Shown here: in pieces, positions 7,951 to 18,430 of the stretch
Layout: each line of letters starts with the position of its first letter
Position numbering within the stretch: the stretch's first letter is position 1
From: Azospirillum halopraeferens DSM 3675
Lineage (GTDB): Bacteria > Pseudomonadota > Alphaproteobacteria > Azospirillales > Azospirillaceae
Assembly: GCF_000429625.1 (NCBI RefSeq)
Contig: NZ_AUCF01000033.1
Location: 1 to 64,000, forward strand
DNA: 64,000 bases
Direction of reading: 5' to 3'
Notes under the pieces: generated by a model
Database searches by the model: none
What the model was told of the DNA's origin: nothing
The model's input: only the letters and a program-made list of their open reading frames with translations
Translations under genes and position numbers: made by a program

Positions 7951-9207
7951 ATGGCGAGGTCACCGCAGGGCGCCGCGGCGGTTTACGTCGTCGGCTGCCA
8001 CGACACCAAGGGCGCCGAACTGGACTATGTGCGCGATCTGATCGCGGCGGCAGGGCTGCGGGTGGTCGCCGTGGACGTCGGCACCGGCCCGCCCGCATCC
8101 GCTCCGGCGCCCGATGTGTCGGCCCGCGACGTGGCCGCCCGCCACCCCGACGGCGCGGACGCCGTGCTGGGATGCGGCGATCGGGGGCTCGCCGTCTCCC
8201 GCATGGCCGATGCCTTCACCCGATTTGTCGGCGAGCGCCGGGACGTGGCCGGCATGATCGGACTGGGCGGGTCCGGCGGCACGGCGATCGTGGCGCCGGG
8301 CATGCGGTCCCTGCCGGTGGGGGTGCCCAAGGTGCTGGTGTCGACGATCGCGTCCGGCAACGTGGCACCCTATGTGGGCGAGACGGACATCTGCATGATG
8401 CCTTCGGTCACCGACGTCGCCGGGCTCAACCGCATTTCCCGGCGGGTCCTGGGCAACGCGGCCCATGCGGTCGTCGGCATGGTGGCGCGCGGCATCCCGC
8501 CGGCGGACGCCCGGCCCGCGCTGGGGCTGACCATGTTCGGCGTTACCACGCCCTGCGTCACCCGCGCCGCACGGGCGCTGGAGGCGGACTATGATTGCCT
8601 GGTCTTCCACGCCACCGGCACCGGAGGGCGGGCGATGGAGAAGCTGGTCGCCTCGCACCTGCTTGTCGGCGTGCTGGACGTGACGACCACCGAGGTCTGC
8701 GACCTGATGATGGGCGGCATCTTCAGCGCCGGCGAGGAGCGGTTCGACGCCATCGCCCGGACGGGGCTCCCCTACGTCGGGTCCTGCGGCGCGCTGGACA
8801 TGGTCAACTTCGGTGCGGCCGACACCGTGCCCGAGCGGTACCGGCAGCGCACCCTTCACGCCCACAACCCGCAGATCACGCTCATGCGCACCACGGTGCA
8901 GGAGAACCGGGCCATGGGCGAGTGGATCGGGCGCAAGCTGAACGCCATGACCGGCCCCGTCCGCTTCCTTCTGCCCGAAGGCGGCGTGTCGGCGCTCGAC
9001 GCGCCGGGCCAACCGTTCCACGATCCGGCGGCGGACGCCGCACTGTTCGATGCGCTGGAACGCACGGTGGAGCCGACCGGCCGGCGCCGGCTGATCCGCC
9101 TTCCCCACCACATCAACGACCCCGCCTTTTCCGACGCGCTCGTCCGGGCGTTCCGGGAGATCGCCGGCGAGGGCCACCACACGCCCGCCCATCAGGGAGC
9201 ACGCTGA
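7951..9207 (+). CDS. Tm-1-like ATP-binding protein (UPF0261 family)
   Basis: A 418-residue cytoplasmic protein of the UPF0261/Tm-1-like family. Recognisable features are the N-terminal YVVGCHDTKGAELDYVRDL segment, the glycine-rich GLGGSGGT, and the MMPSVTDVAGLN and VFHATGTGGRAMEKL motifs. In plants the same domain is joined to a PEP-hydrolase-like barrel in the Tm-1 protein, which inhibits tobamovirus replication; here the two halves are separate neighbouring genes. The bacterial role is not established. It is the first gene of a three-gene operon, with the next ATG one base after its stop. The start follows a GGGGAGGG-type ribosome binding site. Confidence 0.9.
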   Translation: MARSPQGAAAVYVVGCHDTKGAELDYVRDLIAAAGLRVVAVDVGTGPPASAPAPDVSARDVAARHPDGADAVLGCGDRGLAVSRMADAFTRFVGERRDVAGMIGLGGSGGTAIVAPGMRSLPVGVPKVLVSTIASGNVAPYVGETDICMMPSVTDVAGLNRISRRVLGNAAHAVVGMVARGIPPADARPALGLTMFGVTTPCVTRAARALEADYDCLVFHATGTGGRAMEKLVASHLLVGVLDVTTTEVCDLMMGGIFSAGEERFDAIARTGLPYVGSCGALDMVNFGAADTVPERYRQRTLHAHNPQITLMRTTVQENRAMGEWIGRKLNAMTGPVRFLLPEGGVSALDAPGQPFHDPAADAALFDALERTVEPTGRRRLIRLPHHINDPAFSDALVRAFREIAGEGHHTPAHQGAR

Positions 9208-9208
9208 C

Positions 9209-10045
9209 ATGCCGCGGATCGCCCGCCACCAGATACTCGACCGGTTCCGCGGCATGATCGCCCGCGGCGAGCCCATCGTCGGCGGCGGCGCCGGCACCGG
9301 CCTGTCCGCCAAATGCGAGGAGGCCGGCGGCATCGATCTGATCGTCATCTACAACTCCGGGCGCTACCGGATGGCCGGGCGCGGCTCGCTGGCCGGGTTG
9401 CTGGCCTACGGCAACGCCAACGACATCGTCTTGGAGATGGCGCACGAGGTGCTGCCCGTGGTCCGGCACACCCCGGTGCTGGCGGGCGTCAACGGCACCG
9501 ATCCGTTTCTGCTGGCGGACCCCTTCCTGCGGCGGCTGGCGGAACTGGGCTTTTCCGGCGTGCAGAACTTCCCGACCGTGGGGCTGATCGACGGCACCTT
9601 CCGTGCCAACCTTGAGGAGACGGGGATGGGCTATGGCCTGGAGGTGGACATGATCGCCGCGGCCCGGGCGCTCGACCTGCTGACCACGCCCTATGTGTTC
9701 AATCCCGACGAGGCCGCCGCCATGACGCGGGCCGGGGCCGACATCATCGTCTGCCACATGGGCCTCACCACCGGCGGCAGCATCGGCGCCCGGACCGCCC
9801 TGTCCCTGCCGGCCTGCGCACCCCTGATCGACGCCATGGCGGAGGCGGCGTTGCGGGTGCGCAAGGACGTGATCGTGCTGTGCCACGGCGGCCCCATCGC
9901 CACGCCGGAGGACGCCGCCTACATCCTGGACGCCTGCACCGTCTGCCACGGCTTCTACGGCGCGTCGAGCATGGAGCGTCTGCCGACGGAAACCGCGCTC
10001 ATCGAACGGACGCGGCACTTCAAGTCCATGGGCAAGAACCACTGA
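9209..10045 (+). CDS. Phosphoenolpyruvate-hydrolase-like TIM-barrel protein
   Basis: A full-length 278-residue member of the TIM-barrel family that forms the C-terminal half of plant Tm-1. Family motifs are IVGGGAGTGLSAKCEEAGGIDLI at the start (first strand and loop), NFPTVGLIDGTFRANLEETG in the middle, and HGGPIATPEDAAYI and SSMERLPTETAL at the end. The same blocks appear in the regulator at 6062-7846, so enzyme and sensor domains are paralogues that may recognise the same or related ligand. Only one base separates it from the Tm-1-like gene, which argues for translation coupling and a joint complex. The reaction is unknown. Confidence 0.9.
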   Translation: MPRIARHQILDRFRGMIARGEPIVGGGAGTGLSAKCEEAGGIDLIVIYNSGRYRMAGRGSLAGLLAYGNANDIVLEMAHEVLPVVRHTPVLAGVNGTDPFLLADPFLRRLAELGFSGVQNFPTVGLIDGTFRANLEETGMGYGLEVDMIAAARALDLLTTPYVFNPDEAAAMTRAGADIIVCHMGLTTGGSIGARTALSLPACAPLIDAMAEAALRVRKDVIVLCHGGPIATPEDAAYILDACTVCHGFYGASSMERLPTETALIERTRHFKSMGKNH

Positions 10046-10056
10046 GGGAGGAAACC

Positions 10057-10488
10057 ATGCCGCGAGTCTACGTCAGCGCCGTTATCGACGCGCCCATCGA
10101 ACGGGTCTGGGCCAGGGCGCGCGATTTCAACGGTCATCACGAGTGGCACCCCATCATCACCGACAGCGCCATCGAGGGCGGTTTGCGCAGTGACACCGTG
10201 GGCTGCGTGCGCGCCTTCGGCATCGCGGGCGGCGGCCGTCTGCGCGAACAGCTCGTCTCCTTCAGCGACCGCGACCACACCTATACCTACACGATCCTGG
10301 AATCGCCGTTGCCGCTCACCGACTACGTCGCAACCTTCCGGCTGTTGCCGGTTACGGAGGGGAATCGCACCTTCGGCGAGTGGTGGGCCGATTTCGACTG
10401 CCGCCCCGGGGATCTGCCCGCGTTGCGCGAGCAGGTGGGCCGCAACACATTCGCTGCCGGATTCGCGGCGCTCGCCGGGCGCGTCTGA
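10057..10488 (+). CDS. SRPBCC (polyketide cyclase/START-like) family protein
   Basis: A 143-residue protein with the SRPBCC fold, recognised from the N-terminal VSAVIDAPIERVWARARDFNGHHEWHP-type segment (strand, helix and the conserved tryptophan) and a C-terminal long helix. Such proteins bind hydrophobic ligands or act as cyclases and dehydratases. It is the third gene of the Tm-1-like operon, 11 bases after the TIM-barrel gene with a GGGAGG ribosome binding site. A small hydrophobic or aromatic compound as the operon's substrate would fit, but that is inference. Confidence 0.85.
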   Translation: MPRVYVSAVIDAPIERVWARARDFNGHHEWHPIITDSAIEGGLRSDTVGCVRAFGIAGGGRLREQLVSFSDRDHTYTYTILESPLPLTDYVATFRLLPVTEGNRTFGEWWADFDCRPGDLPALREQVGRNTFAAGFAALAGRV

Positions 10489-10627
10489 TCCCGGGACCGC
10501 CGGGCTCTGCCGCGTCGAGTCCTCCCGGTCTTCCGGTCCGGCACGGGGCGTCGCGCCGGCCGGTTTCCGGGTGGCCCGTTTCAGCGGGGCGTCGCGCCGG
10601 CAGGCGGGCGAACAGGACTTCCGTCCC

Positions 10628-11374
10628 CTATCCCTTTGCCGGCGTTCCGAAGCGGTCGCCGGCGATCGTCACCATGGCGGCGTAGGTGCGGTCCACGTGG
10701 TCCTCGCTGAGGCGGGCGGCGCGGTCGGCGTCGCGGGCCAGGGCGGCTTCCATGATCGCCTTGTGCTCCGCGTGGACGTCGCGGGGGATGGAGCGGGCGA
10801 TCAGCGACAGGCGGCGGTAACGCTCGGACTGGTGATAAAGGATGCTGCGGAAATGGCGCAGCCACTTGGACGGGCAGGCGGCGATCAGCGCCTCGTGGAA
10901 GGCGCGGTTGCGCTCCTCCCACTCGTCGGCCAGCGGCTCCGGCGTTTCGCCCAGACGCTCCTCGACGCGGCTGAGACGGTGGTAGGCGGCGACCACCCCG
11001 GCCTCCCAGTCGTCGTCGCCCTGCGCGATGGCCTCGCGCAGGGCGCGGGTTTCCAGGAACTTGCGCATCTCCGTGACGTCGCGCAGATCTTCCAGCGAGA
11101 TCGGCGCCACCCGGAACCCCTTCTGGCCCTCGCTGGTGACCAGCGCGTCGGCGACCAGCAGGGACAGCGCCTCGCGCAGGGTGCTGGAGCCCACCTGGTA
11201 CTCGCTCTTGAGCTGTTCCACCCGCAGGCGGCTGCCCGGCTCCAGCCGGCCGCACAGGATGTCGCGGCGCAGCTTGCGGTACGCGAACTCCACCAGCGTG
11301 CGGGCGCCGCGCCGCTCGTCGCCGCCGGGTGCCGAAACGCCGTCGGCGGTGCCGCCACTTGCCAAATCGTCCAT
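10628..11374 (-). CDS. GntR-family transcriptional regulator with FCD domain
   Basis: A 248-residue regulator. The winged helix (residues about 27-95: YRKLRRDILCGRLEPGSRL, STLREALSLLVADALV, GFRVAPIS) is followed by an all-helical FCD ligand-binding domain (about 100-235) with the E.R...E, H..E and DH..R pattern that often coordinates a metal and a carboxylate ligand. It is divergent from dmpD. The dmpD promoter carries a bipartite sequence that recurs only before dmpP, so this protein is a good candidate repressor of dmpD and of the lower meta-cleavage genes (inference). Confidence 0.92.
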   Translation of the reverse strand: MDDLASGGTADGVSAPGGDERRGARTLVEFAYRKLRRDILCGRLEPGSRLRVEQLKSEYQVGSSTLREALSLLVADALVTSEGQKGFRVAPISLEDLRDVTEMRKFLETRALREAIAQGDDDWEAGVVAAYHRLSRVEERLGETPEPLADEWEERNRAFHEALIAACPSKWLRHFRSILYHQSERYRRLSLIARSIPRDVHAEHKAIMEAALARDADRAARLSEDHVDRTYAAMVTIAGDRFGTPAKG

Positions 11375-11498
11375 GTCCTTCGGCGTCCCCGGCGCCCCGT
11401 CCGCCCGCCGTCCGGGCCAACGCGATCATAGCGCATTTTCGAAGACACGCCAGAATCGCGGAGGTTTGCGGATTTGTCCGGACCAACGGCCGACGCTC

Positions 11499-11555
11499 TT
11501 GGCAGAACCGGCCCGGTCGGGCATAATCTCGATAAATCAGAAAATCACCGATATT
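11499..11555 (+). promoter_or_regulatory. dmpD promoter with bipartite operator, copy 1
   Basis: A -35 box TTGGCA (11499-11504) and a -10 box CATAAT (11522-11527) are 17 bases apart, a good sigma70 promoter. Overlapping the -10 and the expected start of transcription is AATCTCGATA (11525-11534), 14 bases, then CGATATT (11549-11555). The reverse complement, AATATCG-N14-TATCGAGATT, is found with identical spacing before dmpP. The position is that of a repressor site. Confidence 0.6.
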
Positions 11556-11578
11556 GTCAGGCGAGGAGGACGGGCACC

Positions 11579-12406
11579 ATGGGCGCGGACAACCCCGAGA
11601 TCGGCACCACCGTCACCGCCGCCGGCATCGCCACCAACCTGCACGAGGCCGGTGGCGGCCCGCCGGTCCTGCTGATCCACGGCTCGGGCCCCGGTGTCAG
11701 CGCGTGGGCCAACTGGCGCCTCACCATCCCCCATCTGGCGCAGCGGTTCCGGGTGGTGGCGCCGGACATGGTGGGCTTCGGCTTCACCGAGCGCCCGGCC
11801 GGCGTCGCCTACGGGCTGGACACCTGGGTCGGGCACGCGCTCGGCGTGCTCGACGCCCTGGGGCTGGACCGCGCCGACGTCGTCGGCAACTCCTTCGGCG
11901 GCGCGCTGGCCCTGGCGCTCACCATCCGCCATCCCGAACGGGTGCGCCGGCTGGTGCTGATGGGCAGCGTCGGCGTGCCCTTTCCCATCACGCCGGGGCT
12001 GGACGCGGTGTGGGGTTACGAACCCTCGCGCGAGGCCATGCGCGGGCTGCTCGACCTCTTCGCCCATGACCGCTCGCTGGTCAGTGACGAGCTGGCGGAG
12101 ATGCGCTACCGCGCCAGCATCCGGCCGGGATTTCAGGAATCCTTCGCGGCGATGTTCCCGGCGCCGCGCCAGCGCTGGGTCGACGCCATGGCCAGCGCCG
12201 AGGCGGACATCCGCGCCATCGCGCAGCCGACCCTGATCGTCCACGGCCGGGAGGACCGGGTGATCCCGCCGGCCAACGCCCGGCGCCTGTTCGAGCTGAT
12301 CCCCGACGCGCAGCTCCATATGTTCGGCCGCTGCGGCCACTGGACCCAGATCGAGCACGCCGCGCGCTTCAACGCCCTGGTGTCGGCGTTCCTGGGCGAA
12401 GGGTGA
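11579..12406 (+). CDS. dmpD: 2-hydroxymuconate semialdehyde hydrolase (alpha/beta hydrolase)
   Basis: C-C hydrolase that splits the catechol ring-cleavage product (2-hydroxymuconic semialdehyde or its alkyl homologues) to 2-hydroxypenta-2,4-dienoate and a carboxylic acid. The 275-residue alpha/beta hydrolase shows the oxyanion segment LLIHGSGPGVSAWANW, the nucleophile elbow GNSFGG, the acid in HGREDRV and the histidine in CGHWTQIE, all as in DmpD/XylF. It is separated from the rest of the meta operon by the dmpR gene and has its own promoter next to the GntR regulator, unlike the usual order dmpB-C-D-E. The ATG follows a GAGGAGG ribosome binding site. Confidence 0.9.
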   Translation: MGADNPEIGTTVTAAGIATNLHEAGGGPPVLLIHGSGPGVSAWANWRLTIPHLAQRFRVVAPDMVGFGFTERPAGVAYGLDTWVGHALGVLDALGLDRADVVGNSFGGALALALTIRHPERVRRLVLMGSVGVPFPITPGLDAVWGYEPSREAMRGLLDLFAHDRSLVSDELAEMRYRASIRPGFQESFAAMFPAPRQRWVDAMASAEADIRAIAQPTLIVHGREDRVIPPANARRLFELIPDAQLHMFGRCGHWTQIEHAARFNALVSAFLGEG

Positions 12407-12563
12407 CGGGGCGCCGCCCGGTTCAGGACGTCGGTTCGCCGATCCCGGGTCAGCGTGACCGTGCCCTTGCCCGGCAGGGACACGCGCGGTTCGCGCTGAC
12501 CGCCCGCTTCTCCGCTCCTGTCCGCATGGACGCCCCGATCCGGCGACCCGATAACGGTCCGCG

Positions 12564-14426
<1,863 letters not shown>

Positions 14427-14612
14427 TGGGCCGTTTCTCCCTGGCCGGGCCGCCGATCTTGCGCCGGCGTGCCGCGCCCCCGTCCCGGACCGGGGCGGGC
14501 GCATTCGAATGGATGGTACGCAGGCCCGCCCGGCCGGCGCAACGGGGCGCCCGCGGCGGCCGGTGATGATTTCGTCATGTGTGCGCCGCCGCATCGGCCG
14601 CGACCCGACGAT

Positions 14613-14620
14613 TTGATCAA
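14613..14620 (+). promoter_or_regulatory. Candidate DmpR upstream activating site
   Basis: A palindromic TTGATCAA lies 76 bases upstream of the -24 element of the dmpK promoter; a related ATCAAA follows at 14648. DmpR/XylR-type enhancers contain TTGATCAA-like inverted repeats at about this distance, so this is the likely activator site. The rest of the 14427-14612 stretch shows nothing further that I can support. Confidence 0.6.
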
Positions 14621-14695
14621 CACCGCGTCGCCATCCTAACTCCGGTAATCAAAGAAATCCCGACATTTCCGCCGAAAAGCGGTGTTTGCACCGTT

Positions 14696-14711
14696 TGGCA
14701 CACGGATTGCT
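14696..14711 (+). promoter_or_regulatory. Sigma54 (-24/-12) promoter of the phenol hydroxylase operon
   Basis: TGGCACACGGATTGCT matches the consensus TGGCAC-N5-TTGCW, with GG and GC exactly ten bases apart. It lies about 85 bases before dmpK and downstream of a DmpR-type enhancer sequence, the standard arrangement for DmpR-activated phenol hydroxylase operons. Confidence 0.92.
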
Positions 14712-14795
14712 GATAAGGAAGCAACCGGCAGGGAAACGGCGACCCCGACCGGATGAAGGCAAAGCCGGCGGAGAGAAACGTTCACAGAGGCGCCC

Positions 14796-15065
14796 ATGCT
14801 CGCGCAAATGAAGGCGTATGCCCGTGTCCTCGGCCTGCGCCACGGCCGTTTCGTCGAGTTCGAGTTTTCGCTGAACGACGACGACCTCATGGTCGAACTG
14901 ATCATGCCGCTCCCGGCGTTCGAGGAGTTCTGCCGGCGCTACGACGCGGTGGTCCGCGACGACGGCATTCTCCGCGACCCCGCCGGCACCCCCGGCCGCA
15001 GCGCCGGACTCCACCGTCCGCCGGCCCCGGCCCCGGCCCCGATCCCGGCCGGCAATCCCCGCTGA
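14796..15065 (+). CDS. dmpK: Phenol hydroxylase assembly subunit P0 (DmpK family)
   Basis: An 89-residue protein at the head of the hydroxylase operon. The conserved core is VRGLRHGRFVEFEFSL-like (here VLGLRHGRFVEFEFSLNDD) followed by LPAFEEFCRRY. DmpK-type P0 proteins are needed to assemble the active diiron hydroxylase but are not part of the catalytic complex. The C-terminal 25 residues are rich in proline and alanine and are probably disordered. Confidence 0.88.
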   Translation: MLAQMKAYARVLGLRHGRFVEFEFSLNDDDLMVELIMPLPAFEEFCRRYDAVVRDDGILRDPAGTPGRSAGLHRPPAPAPAPIPAGNPR

Positions 15066-15134
15066 CGCCCTGCCGCCCGGCGGCCGTCTCCCCCCGTCCG
15101 GGCCCGTCGCTGAACAAGGGAGAAGGAGGAACGC

Positions 15135-16136
15135 GTGACCATCGACATCAAGACCCTCAAGGTCGAACCGCGCCGGCAGACCTACGCCAACATCGCGCGC
15201 CGCTTCGGGGTGGACAAGCCGGCCTCGCGCTATGAGGAGGCGACGCTCGACATCCAGGCCACCGCCAACTTCCACTACAAGCCCCTGTGGGGTGCCGACC
15301 ACTGGCACTTCGACGAGGGCCGCACCGCCGTGGTGATGCGGGACTGGTACGCGCTGCGCGACCCCCGCCAGTACTACTACGCCACCTACAACATCGCCCG
15401 CGCCAACCAGTACCAGACGACCGAGCGCAACTTCGAGTTCGTCGAGAAGCGCGCCCTGCTGGCGCTGATGGAGCCGGCGTGGCGCGACACGGTGGAGTTC
15501 TACCTGCTGCCGCTGCGCCATGCGGAGTGGGCGGCCAATATGAACGGCGCCGACATGTGCGACCGCGGCTACGGCACCGCGGTGACGGCGCCCTGCCTGT
15601 TCGCCGGCGTCGACCATCTCGCCATGGCGCAGATCATCGGCCGCATCGGCCTGGCGCTGGACGGCAACACCGGAACCTCGCTGGAGCGGGCGCGGGAGCG
15701 CTGGATGACCGCGCCGGAGTGGCAGGAGATCCGCCGTCTGGCCGAGGACACGCTGGTGATCGGCGACTGGTTCGAGCAGTTCGTGGCGCAGAACCTGTGC
15801 ATCGACGGCGTGCTCTATCCGCTGGTCTACGGCCGCTTCGACGCCGAGGGGCAGCGGGCGGGCGGTGCCGGCGTCTCCATGCTGACCGAGTTCATGAGCG
15901 ACTGGTCGGCGGAGAACGCCCGCTGGGCCGACGCCGTGATCAAGGGGGCGGCCGCGGAATCCCCGGAGAACCGGGCGCTGATCTCCGGCTGGTTCGCCAC
16001 CTGGAGCCGCCGCGCCGCCGACGCCTGGCGGCCGCTGGCCATGCGCGTGCTGGGCGAGGCTGCCGGAGCGGCGGCCGCCGACGAGGCGTCGGGCGCCCTC
16101 ACCGCCCGCGCCAGAAAGCTCGGCCTCGACGTCTGA
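15135..16136 (+). CDS. dmpL: Phenol hydroxylase oxygenase beta subunit P1
   Basis: Non-catalytic beta subunit of the soluble diiron monooxygenase that hydroxylates phenol to catechol. The 333 residues are mostly helical and contain family blocks such as FHYKPLWGADHWHFDEGRT, YYATYNIARANQYQ and LPLRHAEWAANMNGADMCDRGYG. It is the second structural gene of the operon, 69 bases after dmpK, with a good GGAGAAGGAGG-type ribosome binding site. Confidence 0.95.
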   Translation: MTIDIKTLKVEPRRQTYANIARRFGVDKPASRYEEATLDIQATANFHYKPLWGADHWHFDEGRTAVVMRDWYALRDPRQYYYATYNIARANQYQTTERNFEFVEKRALLALMEPAWRDTVEFYLLPLRHAEWAANMNGADMCDRGYGTAVTAPCLFAGVDHLAMAQIIGRIGLALDGNTGTSLERARERWMTAPEWQEIRRLAEDTLVIGDWFEQFVAQNLCIDGVLYPLVYGRFDAEGQRAGGAGVSMLTEFMSDWSAENARWADAVIKGAAAESPENRALISGWFATWSRRAADAWRPLAMRVLGEAAGAAAADEASGALTARARKLGLDV

Positions 16137-16159
16137 AACGCGGGAGAGAAGGAATCGTC

Positions 16160-16432
16160 ATGCCGCGCATCGTCTCCATCACGCTGCAGAACACCGACAC
16201 CGCCCGCCCGATCATCGAGGCGATCACCACCGACAACCCCGGCGCCGTCGTCCACGACTATCCCGGCATCGTCAAGATCGACCGCGAAGGCAGCCTGATC
16301 ATCCGGCGCGCCTCGGTCGAGGAGCGCATCGGCCGCGACTGGGACCCGCAGGAACTGCACCTGTCCGTCGTCTCCATGGCCGGCAACGTCGACGAGGACG
16401 ACGACTACTTCAGCCTTGCCTGGTCGCACTGA
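16160..16432 (+). CDS. dmpM: Phenol hydroxylase regulatory/effector protein P2 (MmoB/DmpM family)
   Basis: Small cofactor-free effector protein of 90 residues that binds the hydroxylase and controls substrate access and turnover. It has the MmoB/DmpM pattern: NTDTARPIIEAI near the N-terminus, PGIVKIDREGSLIIRR in the middle, and an acidic C-terminal end DEDDDYFSLAW. It sits between the beta and alpha subunit genes as in Pseudomonas dmpKLMNOP. Confidence 0.95.
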   Translation: MPRIVSITLQNTDTARPIIEAITTDNPGAVVHDYPGIVKIDREGSLIIRRASVEERIGRDWDPQELHLSVVSMAGNVDEDDDYFSLAWSH

Positions 16433-16451
16433 GAAACAAGGGGAAACGTCC

Positions 16452-17969
16452 ATGAACGCCATCGGCAAGCTCGGCCTGAAGCAGCGCTACGCGCTCCTCA
16501 CCCGCGGCCTTGACTGGGAGCCGTCGTACCAGCCGCGCGACAAGGTCTTCCCCTACGCCGCGTTCGAGGGGATCAAGGTCCATGACTGGTCGAAGTGGGA
16601 GGACCCCTTCCGCCTGACCATGGACGCCTACTGGAAGTTCCAGGCGGAGAAGGAGCGCAAGCTCTACGCCGTGCTCGACAGCTTCGCGCAGAACAACGGC
16701 CAGCTCGGCCTGACCGACGCGCGCTACGTCAACGCCATCAAGCTGTTCCTCACCGGTGTGTCGCCGCTGGAATACCAGGCCCACCGCGGCTTCGCCCACA
16801 CCGGCCGCCACCTGCCGGGCATCGGCCCGCGCATCGCCGCCCAGATGCAGTCCCTGGACGAGCTGCGCCATGTCCAGACCCAGGTCCACACCATCAGCCA
16901 TTACAACAAGTTCTTCGACGGCTTCCACGACTGGCAGCACATGCACGACCGCGTGTGGTACCTGTCCGTGCCGAAGTCGTTCTTCGACGACGCGCGCACC
17001 GGCGGGCCGTTCGAGTTCATGATCGCCATCGGCTTCTCGTTCGAGTACGTGCTGACCAACCTGCTGTTCGTGCCCTTCATGTCGGGGGCGGCCTACAACG
17101 GCGACCTCGCCACGGTGACCTTCGGCTTCTCCGCCCAGTCGGACGAGAGCCGGCACATGACGCTGGGCATCGAGGTCATCAAGTTCCTGCTGGAGCAGGA
17201 CCCCGACAACCTGCCCATCGTCCAGAAATGGGTGGACAAGTGGTTCTGGCGCGGCCACCGCGTGCTGGGGCTGGTGGCCATGATGATGGACTACATGCTG
17301 CCCAGGAAGATCATGTCCTGGCGCGAGGCGTGGGACATCTACTTCACCGAGGCCGGCGGCTCGCTGTTCGAGGATCTCGCCCGCTACGGCCTGCGCCCGC
17401 CGCGGTACGCCGACGTGGCGACGGCCGAGGCGGAGCACATCTCGCACCAGAACTGGGCCATCTTCTACCAGTACACCCACGCCGCCGCCTTCCACACCTG
17501 GCTGCCCTCGGACGAGGAGATGGACTGGCTGTCGGAGAAGTACCCGAACACCTTCGACAAATACTACCGCCCGCGCCTGGAGATGTGGCGGGAGATGGAG
17601 AAGGAGGGCAAGCGTTTCTACAACAACGGGCTGCCGCAGCTCTGCACCACGTGCCAGATCCCCATGGGCTACACCGAGCCCGGCGATCCCGGCACGATCT
17701 GCTTCCGCACCTCCGAGTTCCGGGGCGAGACGTACCACTTCTGTTCCGACGGCTGTAAGGACATCTTCGACGACGAGCCGGAGAAGTTCGCGCAGTCCTG
17801 GCTGCCGGTGCACCAGATCTTCCAGGGCAACTGCGGCGGCGCGTCGGTGGAGGACGTGCTGCGGTGGTACCGGATGAACCTCGGCGCCGACAACATGGAC
17901 CAGGCCGGCTCCCCCGATCAGCGGCAGTGGGACGCCTGGATGGAAGCCCGCCGGCGCGTCGCCGGCTGA
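16452..17969 (+). CDS. dmpN: Phenol hydroxylase oxygenase alpha subunit P3 (diiron)
   Basis: Catalytic subunit that carries the carboxylate-bridged diiron centre and hydroxylates phenol to catechol in the cytoplasm. The 505 residues contain both iron motifs: DELRH with E137 and H140, and DESRH with E232 and H235. Near the C-terminus are the YHS-like cysteine-containing segments (CTTCQIP, FCSDGCKDIFDDEPEKF) typical of DmpN. The ATG at 16452 follows a GGGGAAAC ribosome binding site; an upstream in-frame start would overlap dmpM and lacks homology. Confidence 0.96.
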   Translation: MNAIGKLGLKQRYALLTRGLDWEPSYQPRDKVFPYAAFEGIKVHDWSKWEDPFRLTMDAYWKFQAEKERKLYAVLDSFAQNNGQLGLTDARYVNAIKLFLTGVSPLEYQAHRGFAHTGRHLPGIGPRIAAQMQSLDELRHVQTQVHTISHYNKFFDGFHDWQHMHDRVWYLSVPKSFFDDARTGGPFEFMIAIGFSFEYVLTNLLFVPFMSGAAYNGDLATVTFGFSAQSDESRHMTLGIEVIKFLLEQDPDNLPIVQKWVDKWFWRGHRVLGLVAMMMDYMLPRKIMSWREAWDIYFTEAGGSLFEDLARYGLRPPRYADVATAEAEHISHQNWAIFYQYTHAAAFHTWLPSDEEMDWLSEKYPNTFDKYYRPRLEMWREMEKEGKRFYNNGLPQLCTTCQIPMGYTEPGDPGTICFRTSEFRGETYHFCSDGCKDIFDDEPEKFAQSWLPVHQIFQGNCGGASVEDVLRWYRMNLGADNMDQAGSPDQRQWDAWMEARRRVAG

Positions 17970-18003
17970 GCCCGCCGACCCCTCATCCCTTCGGAGGAAT
18001 CCC

Positions 18004-18372
18004 ATGCCCATCGTCGCCCTGGACCCCGGCTACGCCGAGAAGATCGACGTCCGCGACCGCGAGGAGAACTTCCACGGCAACATCGTCGTCTACATCCACT
18101 GGGAAGATCATCTGAGCTTCTGCGCCGCCATGGCCTTCCCCCTGCCGCCGGACATGCCCTTCGGGGCCCTGCTGCAGGAGATCATTCCGACCTATTACGG
18201 CATGCACCCCGACTTCCCCCGCATCGACTGGCCGGCCGTGCGCTGGACCATCGACGGCCGGGAGGTCACCCCCGACCCCGCGGCCTCCCTGCGCGACCAC
18301 GGCGTCCACCACAAATCCCTGATCCGCTTCCGGACGCCGGGGCTCACCGGCTTCCGGGGGTCGGGGAGTTAG
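18004..18372 (+). CDS. dmpO: Phenol hydroxylase subunit P4 (DmpO family)
   Basis: A 122-residue hydroxylase subunit required for activity. Family features are the N-terminal YEFPAKD-like region (here EENFHGNIVVYIHWEDHLSF), PLPPDMPFGALLQEIIP and the conserved HPDF..IDW block. The preceding ribosome binding site is GGAGGA. A perfect hairpin follows the stop and separates it from dmpP. Confidence 0.93.
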   Translation: MPIVALDPGYAEKIDVRDREENFHGNIVVYIHWEDHLSFCAAMAFPLPPDMPFGALLQEIIPTYYGMHPDFPRIDWPAVRWTIDGREVTPDPAASLRDHGVHHKSLIRFRTPGLTGFRGSGS

Positions 18373-18380
18373 GGCGGGCG

Positions 18381-18403
18381 CGGGGCGCCGTCACGGCGCC
18401 CCG
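18381..18403 (+). terminator. GC-rich hairpin between dmpO and dmpP
   Basis: CGGGGCGCCG, loop TCA, CGGCGCCCCG forms a perfect ten-base-pair stem nine bases after the dmpO stop. There is no T-run, so it may be a partial terminator or a mRNA 3'-end stabiliser rather than a full stop. It lies just upstream of the second bipartite operator, which supports a separate transcription start for dmpP. Confidence 0.5.
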
Positions 18404-18430
18404 CTCCGCACCGCAGCAAGATTTCCGCAG

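Noticed and set aside
11476..11483. GTCCGGAC palindrome upstream of the dmpD -35 box as the GntR operator
   Set aside because: Eight-base palindromes of this composition are common here and it has no second copy before dmpP; the bipartite AATATCG element is a better candidate.
12448..12501. Inverted repeat GGTCAGCG...CGCTGACC between dmpD and dmpR as a terminator
   Set aside because: The loop is 38 bases and there is no T-run; the convergent position is suggestive, but the structure is too weak to list.
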